Below are positions 15,746 to 24,428 of a stretch of DNA of 64,000 bases, piece after piece. The translations under genes were made by a program, and so were the position numbers. A model generated the notes under the pieces. The model had not been told where the DNA came from, searched no databases, and saw only the letters and a list, made by a program, of their open reading frames with translations. The first letter of the stretch is position 1; each line of letters opens with the position of its first letter. This stretch comes from Streptomyces natalensis ATCC 27448 (GTDB lineage Bacteria; Actinomycetota; Actinomycetes; Streptomycetales; Streptomycetaceae), in contig NZ_JRKI01000028.1 in assembly GCF_000935125.1 (NCBI RefSeq), forward strand, positions 62,001 to 126,000, given 5' to 3'.

Positions 15746-17751
15746 ACCGCCGACGCGTCCTGCTGGCGGCTCCACGCGGCTGCTGCGCCGGCGTGGACCG
15801 CGCCATCGCCACCGTGGAAAGGGCCCTCGAACTGTATGGGCCGCCGGTGTACGTACGCCACGAGATCGTCCACAACCAGTACGTCATCAAGGCCCTCAAG
15901 CACAGGGGCGCGATCTTCGTGGAGGAGACCACCGAGGTACCCGAGGGCAGTGTCGTGATCTTCTCCGCCCACGGGGTCGCACCCACCGTCCATCAAGAGG
16001 CCGCCCGGAGGCATCTCACCGTCATCGACGCCACCTGCCCCCTGGTCACCAAAGTCCACAAAGAGGCCGCACGCTTCGCCCGCGAGGGCCACGACATCCT
16101 TCTCATCGGCCACGAAGGCCACGAGGAAGTCATCGGCACCACCGGCGAAGCACCCGAGCACATCCAGGTCGTCGACAGCCCGGACGATGTACAGAACGTC
16201 AAAGTCCGGAAGTCGGACAAGGTTGCCTGGCTCTCTCAGACCACACTCTCGGTCGACGAGACCATGAAAACCGTCGACGCCCTCAAGGAGAAGTTCCCCC
16301 AACTCATCTCCCCGCCCAGCGACGACATCTGCTACGCCACTCAGAACCGCCAGCTCGCGGTCAAACAGATGGCAGCCATGTCAGAGCTCGTTATCGTCGT
16401 GGGCTCCACCAACTCCTCCAACTCCGTGCGCCTGGTCGAAGTCGCCCAGGACGCCGGCGCTCCCAGCGCCCACCTCGTCGACCACGCCGAACAGATCGAC
16501 GAGGCATGGCTCAGAGGCGTCACTACGGTCGGTGTCACCTCCGGTGCCTCCGTGCCCGAGAGCCTCGTCGACGCGGTCCTGCGACGACTCGCTTCCCACG
16601 GATACGTCAACGTCGAGACCGTCACCGTTGCCGAAGAACACCAACACTTCGCCCTGCCCCGGGAACTGACCTCACCCGGGCGCCCCGAGCTGCTCAACCC
16701 CCTTTCCGAAGCGCCCCAGGACGCGAAAAGCCAGCCGTTCTCACGCAACCAGGAGGGCAGTTCTGTGCTGCCGCAGGCACTGGCCATCGAGCTGGACGAA
16801 ACACAGGCGTTCATCCCCGAACTCGCGCTGCCGTTCCCGGAGCGGACAAGCCCGCACCAGGCGTACGCGGAACGCTCCGTACTGCGCTGGGCCCGCAGGA
16901 CCGGCCTGGTCGCCGACCGGAGCGAGGCCCACCGGATGGCTTCGCACGCGTGGGGACACTGCGCGGCGGTGGCCGTCCCCAGGGCGTCGAGGACCCGCCT
17001 GTCGCTCATGGCATGCTGGCTCGCCTGGATGGGGGTACTGGACGACACGGCGGAAACTCACCGTACCCACGCGTCGTTTACCGAGGCGGCCGAAGGGATC
17101 CGGGCGGTGCTGGCCGACGACAACGCCCCTATTGGACACCCTCTGGTCGCGGCCTTCACCGACCTGGACCGGCGCACCCGCAGGCTCGGTTCCCCGGCCT
17201 GGACCGGGCGGCACAGCGAGACCACGGCCCAGCTGCTCGACGGTCTGGTCGACGAACAGCGCGTCAAACAGGAAGGTCTTCCCAGCGTCGCGGAGTACGT
17301 GGAGCGACGCCGCATCACCGGCTACATGCCGATGCTCTACAACCTGACGGAAATCGCCCTGCGGTGCGAACTCCCCTCCACAGTCCGGGAATCCGGCCCG
17401 TACGAGCGACTCGTCACCGCCTCGACCGACGCTGCCGACTTCATCAACGACATCTACACGCTCCGCAAGGAACTGGCGCACGGCGAGACCGGCAACCTCG
17501 TCATCGTCCTGGCCCATGAACAAGGTCTCACCATCGAACAGGCCCTGCACGAAGCCGCGTTGCGCACTCGACAGGCGGTGGACGACTTCCAGACCGCCGA
17601 ACAGGACCTGCACTCCGCGCTGACGGCTCACTCCATGCCCGTGCATGGCTGGCAGGCCACTGTAACCATGGTCGACACCATGCACGACTGGATCGCCGGA
17701 CTTCCCGCCTACTACCGCACATCCGGCCGCTACCACCGCCTCGCAGCATAG
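15742..17751 (+). CDS. ispH: IspH (HMBPP reductase) in one open frame with a class I terpene cyclase
   Basis: One uninterrupted 669-codon frame from ATG 15742 (ATGA overlap with the prenyl synthase). Residues 1 to about 320 are IspH, which reduces HMBPP to IPP/DMAPP with a [4Fe-4S] cluster. The three ligand Cys lie in APRGCCAGVDRAI, VIDATCPLVTKVHKEA and ICYATQNRQ, and the catalytic segment GHEGHEEVIGTTGEA is present. After GYVNVETVTVAEEHQHFALPR, the normal IspH end, a linker of about 25 residues leads without a stop into a terpene cyclase at residue 342. A GGAGG sits eight bases before an in-frame GTG at 16765, so either a true bifunctional fusion, or two proteins from readthrough plus internal initiation, can be made. 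Confidence 0.93.
   Translation: MNRRRVLLAAPRGCCAGVDRAIATVERALELYGPPVYVRHEIVHNQYVIKALKHRGAIFVEETTEVPEGSVVIFSAHGVAPTVHQEAARRHLTVIDATCPLVTKVHKEAARFAREGHDILLIGHEGHEEVIGTTGEAPEHIQVVDSPDDVQNVKVRKSDKVAWLSQTTLSVDETMKTVDALKEKFPQLISPPSDDICYATQNRQLAVKQMAAMSELVIVVGSTNSSNSVRLVEVAQDAGAPSAHLVDHAEQIDEAWLRGVTTVGVTSGASVPESLVDAVLRRLASHGYVNVETVTVAEEHQHFALPRELTSPGRPELLNPLSEAPQDAKSQPFSRNQEGSSVLPQALAIELDETQAFIPELALPFPERTSPHQAYAERSVLRWARRTGLVADRSEAHRMASHAWGHCAAVAVPRASRTRLSLMACWLAWMGVLDDTAETHRTHASFTEAAEGIRAVLADDNAPIGHPLVAAFTDLDRRTRRLGSPAWTGRHSETTAQLLDGLVDEQRVKQEGLPSVAEYVERRRITGYMPMLYNLTEIALRCELPSTVRESGPYERLVTASTDAADFINDIYTLRKELAHGETGNLVIVLAHEQGLTIEQALHEAALRTRQAVDDFQTAEQDLHSALTAHSMPVHGWQATVTMVDTMHDWIAGLPAYYRTSGRYHRLAA
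16752..16767 (+). promoter_or_regulatory. Internal ribosome-binding site and GTG inside the ispH/cyclase frame
   Basis: GGAGG followed by an eight-base spacer and GTG, in the linker between the two domains. The quality of the site equals that of independent genes in the operon, so separate translation of the cyclase is likely unless the fusion is selected for. Confidence 0.7.
16765..17751 (+). CDS. Class I terpene cyclase (domain of the ispH fusion, or internally initiated)
   Basis: From the internal GTG the product is 328 residues, the normal size of a bacterial class I terpene synthase. It has the metal-binding Asp motif in WMGVLDDTAETH (DDxxE, about residue 95), the second metal triad in INDIYTLRKELAHGE (NDxxTxxxE, about 235), an Arg sensor in YVERRRITGYM and the C-terminal Arg-Tyr pair in SGRYHRL. 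These residues ionise a prenyl diphosphate and seat it; the product skeleton cannot be read from sequence. It lies directly between precursor-supply genes and a Rieske oxygenase, which fixes its role as the committed step of the cluster. Confidence 0.9.
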   Translation: MLPQALAIELDETQAFIPELALPFPERTSPHQAYAERSVLRWARRTGLVADRSEAHRMASHAWGHCAAVAVPRASRTRLSLMACWLAWMGVLDDTAETHRTHASFTEAAEGIRAVLADDNAPIGHPLVAAFTDLDRRTRRLGSPAWTGRHSETTAQLLDGLVDEQRVKQEGLPSVAEYVERRRITGYMPMLYNLTEIALRCELPSTVRESGPYERLVTASTDAADFINDIYTLRKELAHGETGNLVIVLAHEQGLTIEQALHEAALRTRQAVDDFQTAEQDLHSALTAHSMPVHGWQATVTMVDTMHDWIAGLPAYYRTSGRYHRLAA

Positions 17752-17762
17752 GGAGGTACACC

Positions 17763-18818
17763 GTGTTCAAGCCCCAAGGGCACTCCTCCAAGTACTCACC
17801 GGCTAACGTTGTTTCACCTCGTTACGCCGACGAAGCGCCCCCACTCCCCTTCCCGAACGGCTGGTTCTGCGCGGGGTTCTCCGACGAACTGCTCCCCGGC
17901 AAGGTGACGACCAGGCGCCTCGCGGGCCAGGACCTGGTCCTGTACCGCACCCGCAGCGGCCTGATCCGCGCGACTCGCCCCTACTGCCCTCACCTCGGGG
18001 CGCACCTCGGCACGGCGGGCCGGATAGAGGGGGAGGAAGTCGTCTGCTCCTTCCACGGCTTCGCGTTCGGCCCCGACGGCACCTGTACACGCACGGGCTA
18101 CGGCACCCGCCCGCCGAAGGCGTCCCTGCCCCTGCTGCCCGTCCGCGAGGAGGGTGGCCTGATCCTGGTGTGGCACCACCACGCCGGCGCCTCACCAACC
18201 TGGGACCTGCTCCCCGCCCACCCCGGAGAATTCACACCCGTGGCCCGTGACACCACCGAATGCGCGGGCCACCCCCAGGAAGTCCTGGAGAACATCGTCG
18301 ACTTCGGACACCTCACCGCCCTGCACTGGCCCCGCGTCTCCAGCGCCCGGGTGACCAAGTCCTTCACGGAGGAAGGAACCACCAGCCGCGTCGTCCTGGA
18401 AATGGCGGTACGCCCCCCGGGCTGGAAGAAGCCGATGCTGACGAGCTACGAATTCACCCTCCACGGCCTGGGCGGAACCGAGGTCCACATCCAATTGCCC
18501 GCAGGCTTCACCGTCCGCATCTGGTTCATGCCAACCCCCGTCGCCCCCTGGCGAATCCAACTACGCAGCGGCATCGACGCGCGGGTACCCGCCCCTGGGT
18601 TCCTCCCCACCCCTGCGAACCGTGCCCTCGCGGCAGCCGGCAGCTATCTGCTGTCCCAGTTCTTCCTCTGGTACCACAACAAAGTGTTCCTCTTCTCCGA
18701 ACAGAACGGAGACGTCCCCGTCTGGAACACCAAGGAATACCTCACCCGGCCGCGCCTGGCCGAGGGAGACGGACCCATCACCCGATACCGGCGTTGGGCT
18801 GGGCAGTTCTATCCCTGA
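17763..18818 (+). CDS. Rieske [2Fe-2S] non-haem iron oxygenase (KshA-like)
   Basis: A 351-residue oxygenase component starting 12 bases after the cyclase. The Rieske motif is CPHLGAHLG...CSFHGFAF (C-x-H x17 C-x2-H, about residues 75-98). The mononuclear iron site fits ENIVDFGHLTALH (Asp/Glu with two His, about 178-190), as in ketosteroid 9-alpha-hydroxylase and related terpenoid/steroid hydroxylases. It would oxidise the cyclised terpene. No ferredoxin reductase is encoded nearby, so electrons must come from elsewhere; a decayed flavin reductase fragment lies about 500 bases downstream on the other strand. Confidence 0.93.
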   Translation: MFKPQGHSSKYSPANVVSPRYADEAPPLPFPNGWFCAGFSDELLPGKVTTRRLAGQDLVLYRTRSGLIRATRPYCPHLGAHLGTAGRIEGEEVVCSFHGFAFGPDGTCTRTGYGTRPPKASLPLLPVREEGGLILVWHHHAGASPTWDLLPAHPGEFTPVARDTTECAGHPQEVLENIVDFGHLTALHWPRVSSARVTKSFTEEGTTSRVVLEMAVRPPGWKKPMLTSYEFTLHGLGGTEVHIQLPAGFTVRIWFMPTPVAPWRIQLRSGIDARVPAPGFLPTPANRALAAAGSYLLSQFFLWYHNKVFLFSEQNGDVPVWNTKEYLTRPRLAEGDGPITRYRRWAGQFYP

Positions 18819-20045
18819 GCCGCACATTCCTTGGACACCCAGGGCCGGCTCTCGATTCCCGTCATCGCGACCCCGCCACAAGGGGCGATCAGGAGCGGTT
18901 CCAGTCGAGATCGGGGCCGAACCGGACCACGTCAGCGGCGAGCCGTCCGCGCAGGTCGGCACGTGCCTGCGGACGTGGGAACAGCCACTGTGATCACGGG
19001 CCTTTGTGACGACGTTCAACGACCAGGTGGCCGTGGAAGCCACGATAGCGGGGCAGGTGTGGAGGACGGCGTTCGGGGCGCTGATGGCCGGGGTCCCCTG
19101 TGCCGTGCTGAGAGGCACGGGGAAGGAGTAGGAAACTCGCGATGCTGCCGGGGCGGCTACCGCCTGGCAGCAACCGAGGGAAGACCTCACAGGGTGAGCA
19201 GCGTCGTCAGGTCGCGGTCCGTGAGTCCGGGAGGCTGCTCCGCCAGGAGAAACCTCAAGCTTGCCTTCCCTCCTGACCAGCGCTAACGTCCCCTCCCCCG
19301 ATACCGCTTTCCTCAGAACTTCGCAGGTGCGAAGTTCGCTGAACCACTATCTGGGTCGATGGTCGACACCCAAGCGATCGGACGCGGCACCACCACCGCG
19401 GCCAGGAGCTTGTAGAACGCGTTGCGGGACATCTCAGCAGGGTCAAAGTCGATGCGTAGGGTGATCAGTATCCACATGGGCGGCCGCGGATCCTACGGCG
19501 GATCCACAGCACCACCAAACCCCTGAGTCTGTCCGAACGTGCCGGTAACGGTCACCTGGCACCTGCGCCACACCCGTAACAGGCGCAGGAAACAACCCGC
19601 TCAGCGGCCATCGCACAAATGGCGGGAATCGCTCCGTCTTTCGCCACATGCGCTTTCCGGAAGCAGGCCCCCTTGGTGTGTGAAGTTCCTACGACACCGC
19701 CATCCCCCGGGCACGCGCGGGTCGGCCCTGGCCGCTTCGTCCGCGCACCGGCCAACCGGCTTACCGGCGGTTACCGTCCACCATGCGAATTGTGGAGTCC
19801 GGCCAGCGTTACAAGGAATGAACGAGGCCGCATCCGAGCGTGATGACACGTTTTCCAGTCAGATCCAACGAAAGTTCATCTGGCGGGAATGTCAGCCGTG
19901 ACAATTCAGCAGGGCACCAATCGGGGCTGAAACCGTGTGCTGCGGAAGAGGCTCATGGGGTAGACGTCGCCACATCGCCTGCTGTTTCACTGGTGACGGT
20001 CGGCAACGGGGGCAGACACGCAAAAGCAGAAACGAAGGGGCGAAC
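18819..20045. other. 1.2-kb gap with only gene fragments
   Basis: No intact gene. On the minus strand, 19187-19263 could encode a C-terminus reading LAEQPPGLTDRDLTTLLTL, and 19313-19477 is a flavin reductase fragment. On the plus strand a 41-codon frame from GTG 19006 is unrecognised. An 8-base stem (CCTGCGCC 19562-19569 with 19582-19589) may be a weak terminator. The stretch 19790-19930 is less GC-rich and probably holds the promoter of the LuxR regulator. Confidence 0.5.
19313..19477 (-). pseudogene. N-terminal fragment of a flavin reductase-like protein
   Basis: The minus strand from ATG 19477 reads RIDFDPAEMSRNAFYKLLAA, then VVVPRPIAWVSTIDPDSGSA, then NFAP and a stop. This is the conserved opening of the FMN-binding split-barrel flavin reductases ('FDPxEMSxxAFYKLLxxVVVPRPIAWVSTxD...NLAP'). 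Only 54 codons remain and the FMN-binding body is absent. Confidence 0.72.
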
Positions 20046-20633
20046 GTGATCCGGGTCTTGGTGGTGCACGAAACGCGGCTGCTGCGCTCGGCGCTCACCG
20101 CGCTGTTGCGCGACGAGGAGGGCATCGACGCCGTCGCCGCCTGCTGGAGAACCGCACCCGGGCGGGCCCGCTCCTTCCAACCGCAGGTGTGCGTCGTGGA
20201 TGTGGACTGCGCGGGTTCGGTGTCATCGGCGGACCATCCGGGCGGCCCGGGGTGCGCGTTGCTGGTTTTGGCCAGTGCCTGCCGGCCCGGCACGCTACGC
20301 CGGGCCATCTCCGCACGCGCGCGGGGCTTTGTGGACAAGGACGCGCCACCGGCCCGGCTGCTGCACGCCATAAATCTGGTGGCGGCCGGGAAGCGCTATG
20401 TCGACCATTCGCTCACACCGGATTTCCTGGAGGCCGCCGACATGCCGCTGACACCACGCGAGTTGAGCGTCCTGTCGCTCGCCGCAGGAGGCGCTTCCGT
20501 CTCCGAGATCGCCCGTGAACTGCATCTGAGCGATGGGACGGTACGTAATTACATGGCGGCGATCAATCGCAAAATCGGTGCTCGAAACCGAGTGGACGCC
20601 ATACGCATATCGCAGGGGGCAGGCTGGGTCTAA
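20046..20633 (+). CDS. NarL/LuxR-family response regulator of the lanthipeptide locus
   Basis: GTG 20046 with a G-rich site upstream; 195 residues. The N-terminal receiver has VVDVD (phospho-acceptor region, about residue 55) and FVDKD with the conserved Lys, but the first acidic pocket is VVHE, so it may be atypical. The C-terminal LuxR helix-turn-helix is clear: MPLTPRELSVLSLAAGG, then SVSEIARELHLSDGTVRNYM. It converges on the ABC transporter genes, the same relative position as RamR/AmfR in SapB loci, and is the probable activator of the LanKC promoter. No sensor kinase gene is adjacent, as for RamR. Confidence 0.87.
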   Translation: MIRVLVVHETRLLRSALTALLRDEEGIDAVAACWRTAPGRARSFQPQVCVVDVDCAGSVSSADHPGGPGCALLVLASACRPGTLRRAISARARGFVDKDAPPARLLHAINLVAAGKRYVDHSLTPDFLEAADMPLTPRELSVLSLAAGGASVSEIARELHLSDGTVRNYMAAINRKIGARNRVDAIRISQGAGWV

Positions 20634-20665
20634 AGGCAGGCCGCTTGCGTTCCTGGTGCGCCTTG

Positions 20666-20701
20666 GCCTTGCGCAAAGTCGCGTCACGCCTTGCGCAAAG
20701 T
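20666..20701. repeat. Two 14-base direct repeats containing palindrome TTGCGCAA
   Basis: GCCTTGCGCAAAGT occurs at 20666-20679 and 20688-20701, start to start 22 bases (two helical turns), between the convergent regulator and transporter genes. A related ACTTTGCG occurs near 20727. Could be a protein-binding site or part of a bidirectional terminator. Confidence 0.55.
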
Positions 20702-20705
20702 GGCT

Positions 20706-22544
20706 TCATCCGCCCCGAGGGTGTGACTTTGCGGAGAGTCCCGCACCGCGCTCAAGTGTCCCCGGCTGCCAGCTTCCTGCCAGGTCGCGATAGAGGGCCG
20801 AGCGGCCGAGCAGTTCGTCATGGGTGCCGCAGGTGGCTCGGGCGCCGTCGAGCACCAGGATCCTGTCGGCCCGGCGGGCCGAGGTGATCCGGTGCGCCAC
20901 GACGATCAGAGTTCCGGGGCGCTCTGCGAAGGCGCGTTCGGCCCGCATCTCCGCCGCCGGGTCGAGGTGACAGGTCGCCTCGTCGAGGAGAACGAGCGAG
21001 GCGGGTGACAGATGGGCCCTGGCCAGTGCGATCAGCTGCCGCTCGCCCTGGGACAAGGTGATCGGGTCGAGCTGCGCGTCCAATCCACCCAGTCGGCATA
21101 CCAGTTGGCCCAGACCGACTGCGTCCGATGACGTCTGCAACGCGGACGTCGGTGCGCCGTCGGGGCACAGATAGCTCAGATTCTCGCGCAGGGTTCCGGA
21201 GAAGACGTAGGCCTGTTGCGGGATGAGGATGCGCGGCAGGGACGGGCCCGATCCTGCGCGGACCGGGCGGCCGGCCACGCGTATCTCGCCGTGGGCGGGT
21301 TCGAGCAGGCCGGCGACGAGAGCGGTCAAGGTCGACTTTCCGATGCCGCTCGGCCCCACCACGACGAGGTGCTCGCCCGGTTCGACGGTCAGGTCGAGGT
21401 CGTGCAGCACGGGCTGCGCGGCGGGCCCGTAGGCGAAGGTCACCGCCCGCAGTTCGACGCGGGGGCCGACGGGCGCGGCGGGGACGAGGGGGGAAACAGG
21501 GGCGAGGGAGGTGGCTGCGACCAGGGGGGCAGTATCCGGTGCGGTGGGGGTCGGCTCTGCGGTGGCGGTGGCCTCCGGGTCCTGGGCGGGGCCGGTAGTG
21601 AGCCGGGCGAGAACGACGAGCAGCCGGGTGCCGGCCGAACCGAGGGCATTCATCAGGGTGTGCAGTGCGGGCAGCAGGGACTGGGTGAGATAGGTCAGCG
21701 CGCCCAGTACGACACCAGCGGTGAGCCCTTGCCGCAGCAGCCAGGGCGCCGTGACCAGCAGCAGCAGGATCGGTAGTTGGCCCGCCAGGCCGAGCGCAAG
21801 ACAGCGGACGGCAGCCCAGCCCGCCAGCTGTCGTGCCGCGCGGGCCTCGTCCTCGATCAAGCCGTGCGCCCGCTCCGCAGTCGGCTGCTGCGCACCGCAG
21901 GCCACCACATCGCGCAGCCCCTCGGCGACAGTCCCGAACTGCGTCGACAGATCCTCGTCCGCCTGCAGAAAGGCGCGCTGGCGGGCCGCCATCGGCCGCA
22001 GGGTGGCCAGAAAGAGCAGTAGCCCGGCGGCGAGCGGAGGCATGACGATCAGCAGCAACAGGGGAGCCAAGGACAGGAGTCCGAGCACCGCGCCGACAGC
22101 GGTGAACACGAAGGAGCGGGCGACCAGGACCAGTCCGGCGAAGCTGTCCCGGGCGATCTCGGTCTGGTTGGTCAGCCGGGAGACTACGGCGCTGTCCGCC
22201 GCGCGAGCCGGATGCGCCACCGCTTGCGTCAGCGAGCGCGACACCACCTGACGTATCAGGCTGTCGCGCAGCGGCTCGACGAGGTCGGCAAGGCCGCGGA
22301 AGACCCCTCGGCCGGCCAGGCCGCCGGCAACGACGGCGAGCGCGGAGACGGCCAGCCAAGCCAGCCCGACGCCCGTATCGCCGGTCAGAAAGCCCTGATC
22401 CAGGGCCTTTGCCACGCCATAGCCACTGAGGAAGGTGTGTGCGGACTCCAGCAGTGACCACCCGGCCAGCAACAGCACTACGCGGGTCCGGCGGCGGAGA
22501 AAGCGCATCGCCCGGGGCTGCAGTCGTGCCGTCGGCGTCGTCAT
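20706..22544 (-). CDS. ABC transporter half-molecule (TMD-NBD), lanthipeptide export
   Basis: A 612-residue fused permease/ATPase, second of two overlapping transporter genes (ATGA overlap at 22541-22544). Hydrophobic helices fill about residues 20-300. The NBD has Walker A VVGPSGIGKSTL (about 395), signature LSQGERQLIAL (about 500) and Walker B LVLLDEATCHLD; the signature has Gln in place of the usual second Gly. A Pro/Thr/Ala-rich linker separates the domains. By position it corresponds to RamB/AmfA and should pair with the upstream gene to export the SapB-like morphogen. Confidence 0.9.
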   Translation of the reverse strand: MTTPTARLQPRAMRFLRRRTRVVLLLAGWSLLESAHTFLSGYGVAKALDQGFLTGDTGVGLAWLAVSALAVVAGGLAGRGVFRGLADLVEPLRDSLIRQVVSRSLTQAVAHPARAADSAVVSRLTNQTEIARDSFAGLVLVARSFVFTAVGAVLGLLSLAPLLLLIVMPPLAAGLLLFLATLRPMAARQRAFLQADEDLSTQFGTVAEGLRDVVACGAQQPTAERAHGLIEDEARAARQLAGWAAVRCLALGLAGQLPILLLLVTAPWLLRQGLTAGVVLGALTYLTQSLLPALHTLMNALGSAGTRLLVVLARLTTGPAQDPEATATAEPTPTAPDTAPLVAATSLAPVSPLVPAAPVGPRVELRAVTFAYGPAAQPVLHDLDLTVEPGEHLVVVGPSGIGKSTLTALVAGLLEPAHGEIRVAGRPVRAGSGPSLPRILIPQQAYVFSGTLRENLSYLCPDGAPTSALQTSSDAVGLGQLVCRLGGLDAQLDPITLSQGERQLIALARAHLSPASLVLLDEATCHLDPAAEMRAERAFAERPGTLIVVAHRITSARRADRILVLDGARATCGTHDELLGRSALYRDLAGSWQPGTLERGAGLSAKSHPRGG

Positions 22545-24301
22545 GCGGCGGTCCGGGAGTCCGAGCCGTCAGTATGGGCGAAGACCGCCCGGTAGTCGGC
22601 ATCCGCCCAGAGACGGTCGTGCGGGGCGACGGCGCGCAGCCGGCCGTTCTCCATCCAGGCGACGAGATCGGCGCGGGCGGCGGAGGAGACGCGATGGGCG
22701 ATCAGCAGCCGGCTGCCGGTCCTTACGTCATGCATCAGGGCCCGGCTGACGTGGAGTTCGGTGACGCTGTCCAGGCTGGAAGTGGCGTCGTCCAGGATGA
22801 GCAGACGGCCGGCATGCGCGAAGGCCCGTGCCAGGCCGAGGCGTTGGACCTCCCCACCGGACAGCGGGGACCCGGCGAGCGGCGTGCGGTACCCGTCCGG
22901 AAGCAGCCGGACGAACGAGTCCGCACCGGCCGCGCGGGCGGCGGCCTCGATCGCATGGGCCGGTGGCTCGTAGGGGCCGAAGCCGATGGCGGCCCCTACC
23001 GTGGCGCCGAACAGGGCGGGGCGTTCGAAGGCGTAGCCGATCTCGCGGCGCAGCTGGGACGGATCGGCCTCGCCGAGCGGTACGCCGTCCAGCAGCACCT
23101 GTCCGCTGTCAGGTTCGGTGAGCCGTCCCGCGACGGCGGCGAGCAGCGACTTGCCCGAGCCCGAGTGCCCGACGACAGCCATGATGGTGCCCCCTGGCAC
23201 CACCAGGTCGATGCCGCGTAGCGCGGGGGCCCCTCCGCGGACGACGGTGACCCCTTGCAGTTCGAGCCGGCCGCAGCCGTCGGCGGGCAGCGGCCGGGAG
23301 CCGTGGGCTGCCGCGGGCAGCGCGAGCAGTTCGCCGATGCGGTGGGCCGCGGCGCGGCTGCGCACCAGGGTGTTGAGCTGTCCCATCACCCCTCCCAGTC
23401 CGGCAGTGAGGGCGGCGTACCGGGAGGCCGCCAGCAGCTCGCCTACCGACAGGCCGCCGTACGCCAGCCGGAGTCCCCCGACGGCGAGGACGGAGGTGGT
23501 CAGCAGCGGCACCAGGATGCTGCTGCCGACCACGGCGCGACCGTACACCTGCCACATCTGCCGTCCCTGCGCGCCCAGTTCGGGCAGCGGTGCGAGGACC
23601 CTGGCCCGCTCACGCTCCGCGGTTCCGGCCGCGGCGATGGTTCGGGCGCCACCGAGCGCCTCGACAAGCCGGGTCGCGATGTCCGCCTGGGCGTGTTGAT
23701 AGCGCCGGACGCTGTCGGAGGATCCACGGGCGAAGACGCGCAGCAGCCGAGTCAGCAGCGGGAGCCCGGCGAGGAACACGGCGGCCAGCCAGATGTCGGT
23801 GAGGGCCAGGGCGATCAGGGAACCGACCGGAGTGACCAGGGCGGCGAGACCGGTGGCCGCGGTGGTGGGTGCGGTCCCGGCGTCGGCGGCGTTTCCGGTG
23901 AGGCGGGTCACCAGGTCACCGGGGGTGAAGCGGTCGACGACACGGTGCGGTGCGAGGGACATCAGATGGTTGATTCCGCGCCTGCGGAGCCAGGCGGTGC
24001 TGCGGGCGGTGGTGACGCCGCCGGTCAGCGCGACCAGTGCGTCGAGGAACACCTCCGCGACCAGCAGCGCGGCGCAGAGGGCCAGCGCACCGTGGAGGCC
24101 CGGACGTACGCCGAGCACGAGGTCGAGAGTGTGACCGAGTACGGCGGGCAGGGCAACGGCGGAAGCCGCGGACAGCACGCTGAAGAGGCAGGCGGCGGTG
24201 GCGCGTGCGGGGCTGTGCCGAAAGGCCCCGGTCAGGACAGAGCGGACACCCGCGTCCGGCCTGCGCCGGGCGGCCGACGGGGGCCCGGGGGTACGGGGCA
24301 T
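22541..24301 (-). CDS. ABC transporter half-molecule (TMD-NBD), lanthipeptide export partner
   Basis: The frame opens at 24385, but the ATG at 24301 (MPRTPGPP) is preferred because the first 28 codons do not look like protein and a GAGG lies 11 bases before it. It has N-terminal membrane helices and an NBD with Walker A VVGHSGSGKSLL, signature LSGGEVQRLGLARA and Walker B LLILDDATSSLD. It follows the precursor gene directly and overlaps the second transporter gene. It corresponds to RamA/AmfB of SapB loci, forming a heterodimeric exporter. Confidence 0.9.
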   Translation of the reverse strand: MPRTPGPPSAARRRPDAGVRSVLTGAFRHSPARATAACLFSVLSAASAVALPAVLGHTLDLVLGVRPGLHGALALCAALLVAEVFLDALVALTGGVTTARSTAWLRRRGINHLMSLAPHRVVDRFTPGDLVTRLTGNAADAGTAPTTAATGLAALVTPVGSLIALALTDIWLAAVFLAGLPLLTRLLRVFARGSSDSVRRYQHAQADIATRLVEALGGARTIAAAGTAERERARVLAPLPELGAQGRQMWQVYGRAVVGSSILVPLLTTSVLAVGGLRLAYGGLSVGELLAASRYAALTAGLGGVMGQLNTLVRSRAAAHRIGELLALPAAAHGSRPLPADGCGRLELQGVTVVRGGAPALRGIDLVVPGGTIMAVVGHSGSGKSLLAAVAGRLTEPDSGQVLLDGVPLGEADPSQLRREIGYAFERPALFGATVGAAIGFGPYEPPAHAIEAAARAAGADSFVRLLPDGYRTPLAGSPLSGGEVQRLGLARAFAHAGRLLILDDATSSLDSVTELHVSRALMHDVRTGSRLLIAHRVSSAARADLVAWMENGRLRAVAPHDRLWADADYRAVFAHTDGSDSRTAA

Positions 24302-24428
24302 AGGGGTGGGGACCTCGCCTCCAAGGGACGTACACGGGTGGCTGTGGCACGCCCCGGACGGTGTTGCCGCCCGGGGCTCGCCCATGACTTTCGCGCTACG
24401 GATTCCGAAGCTCCGTGGCGCCGATGAG

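Noticed and set aside
19006..19131. A 41-codon frame beginning at a GTG
   Set aside because: Looks partly protein-like (DQVAVEATIAGQVWRTAFGAL) but has no clear ribosome site, no family I know, and lies among gene fragments.
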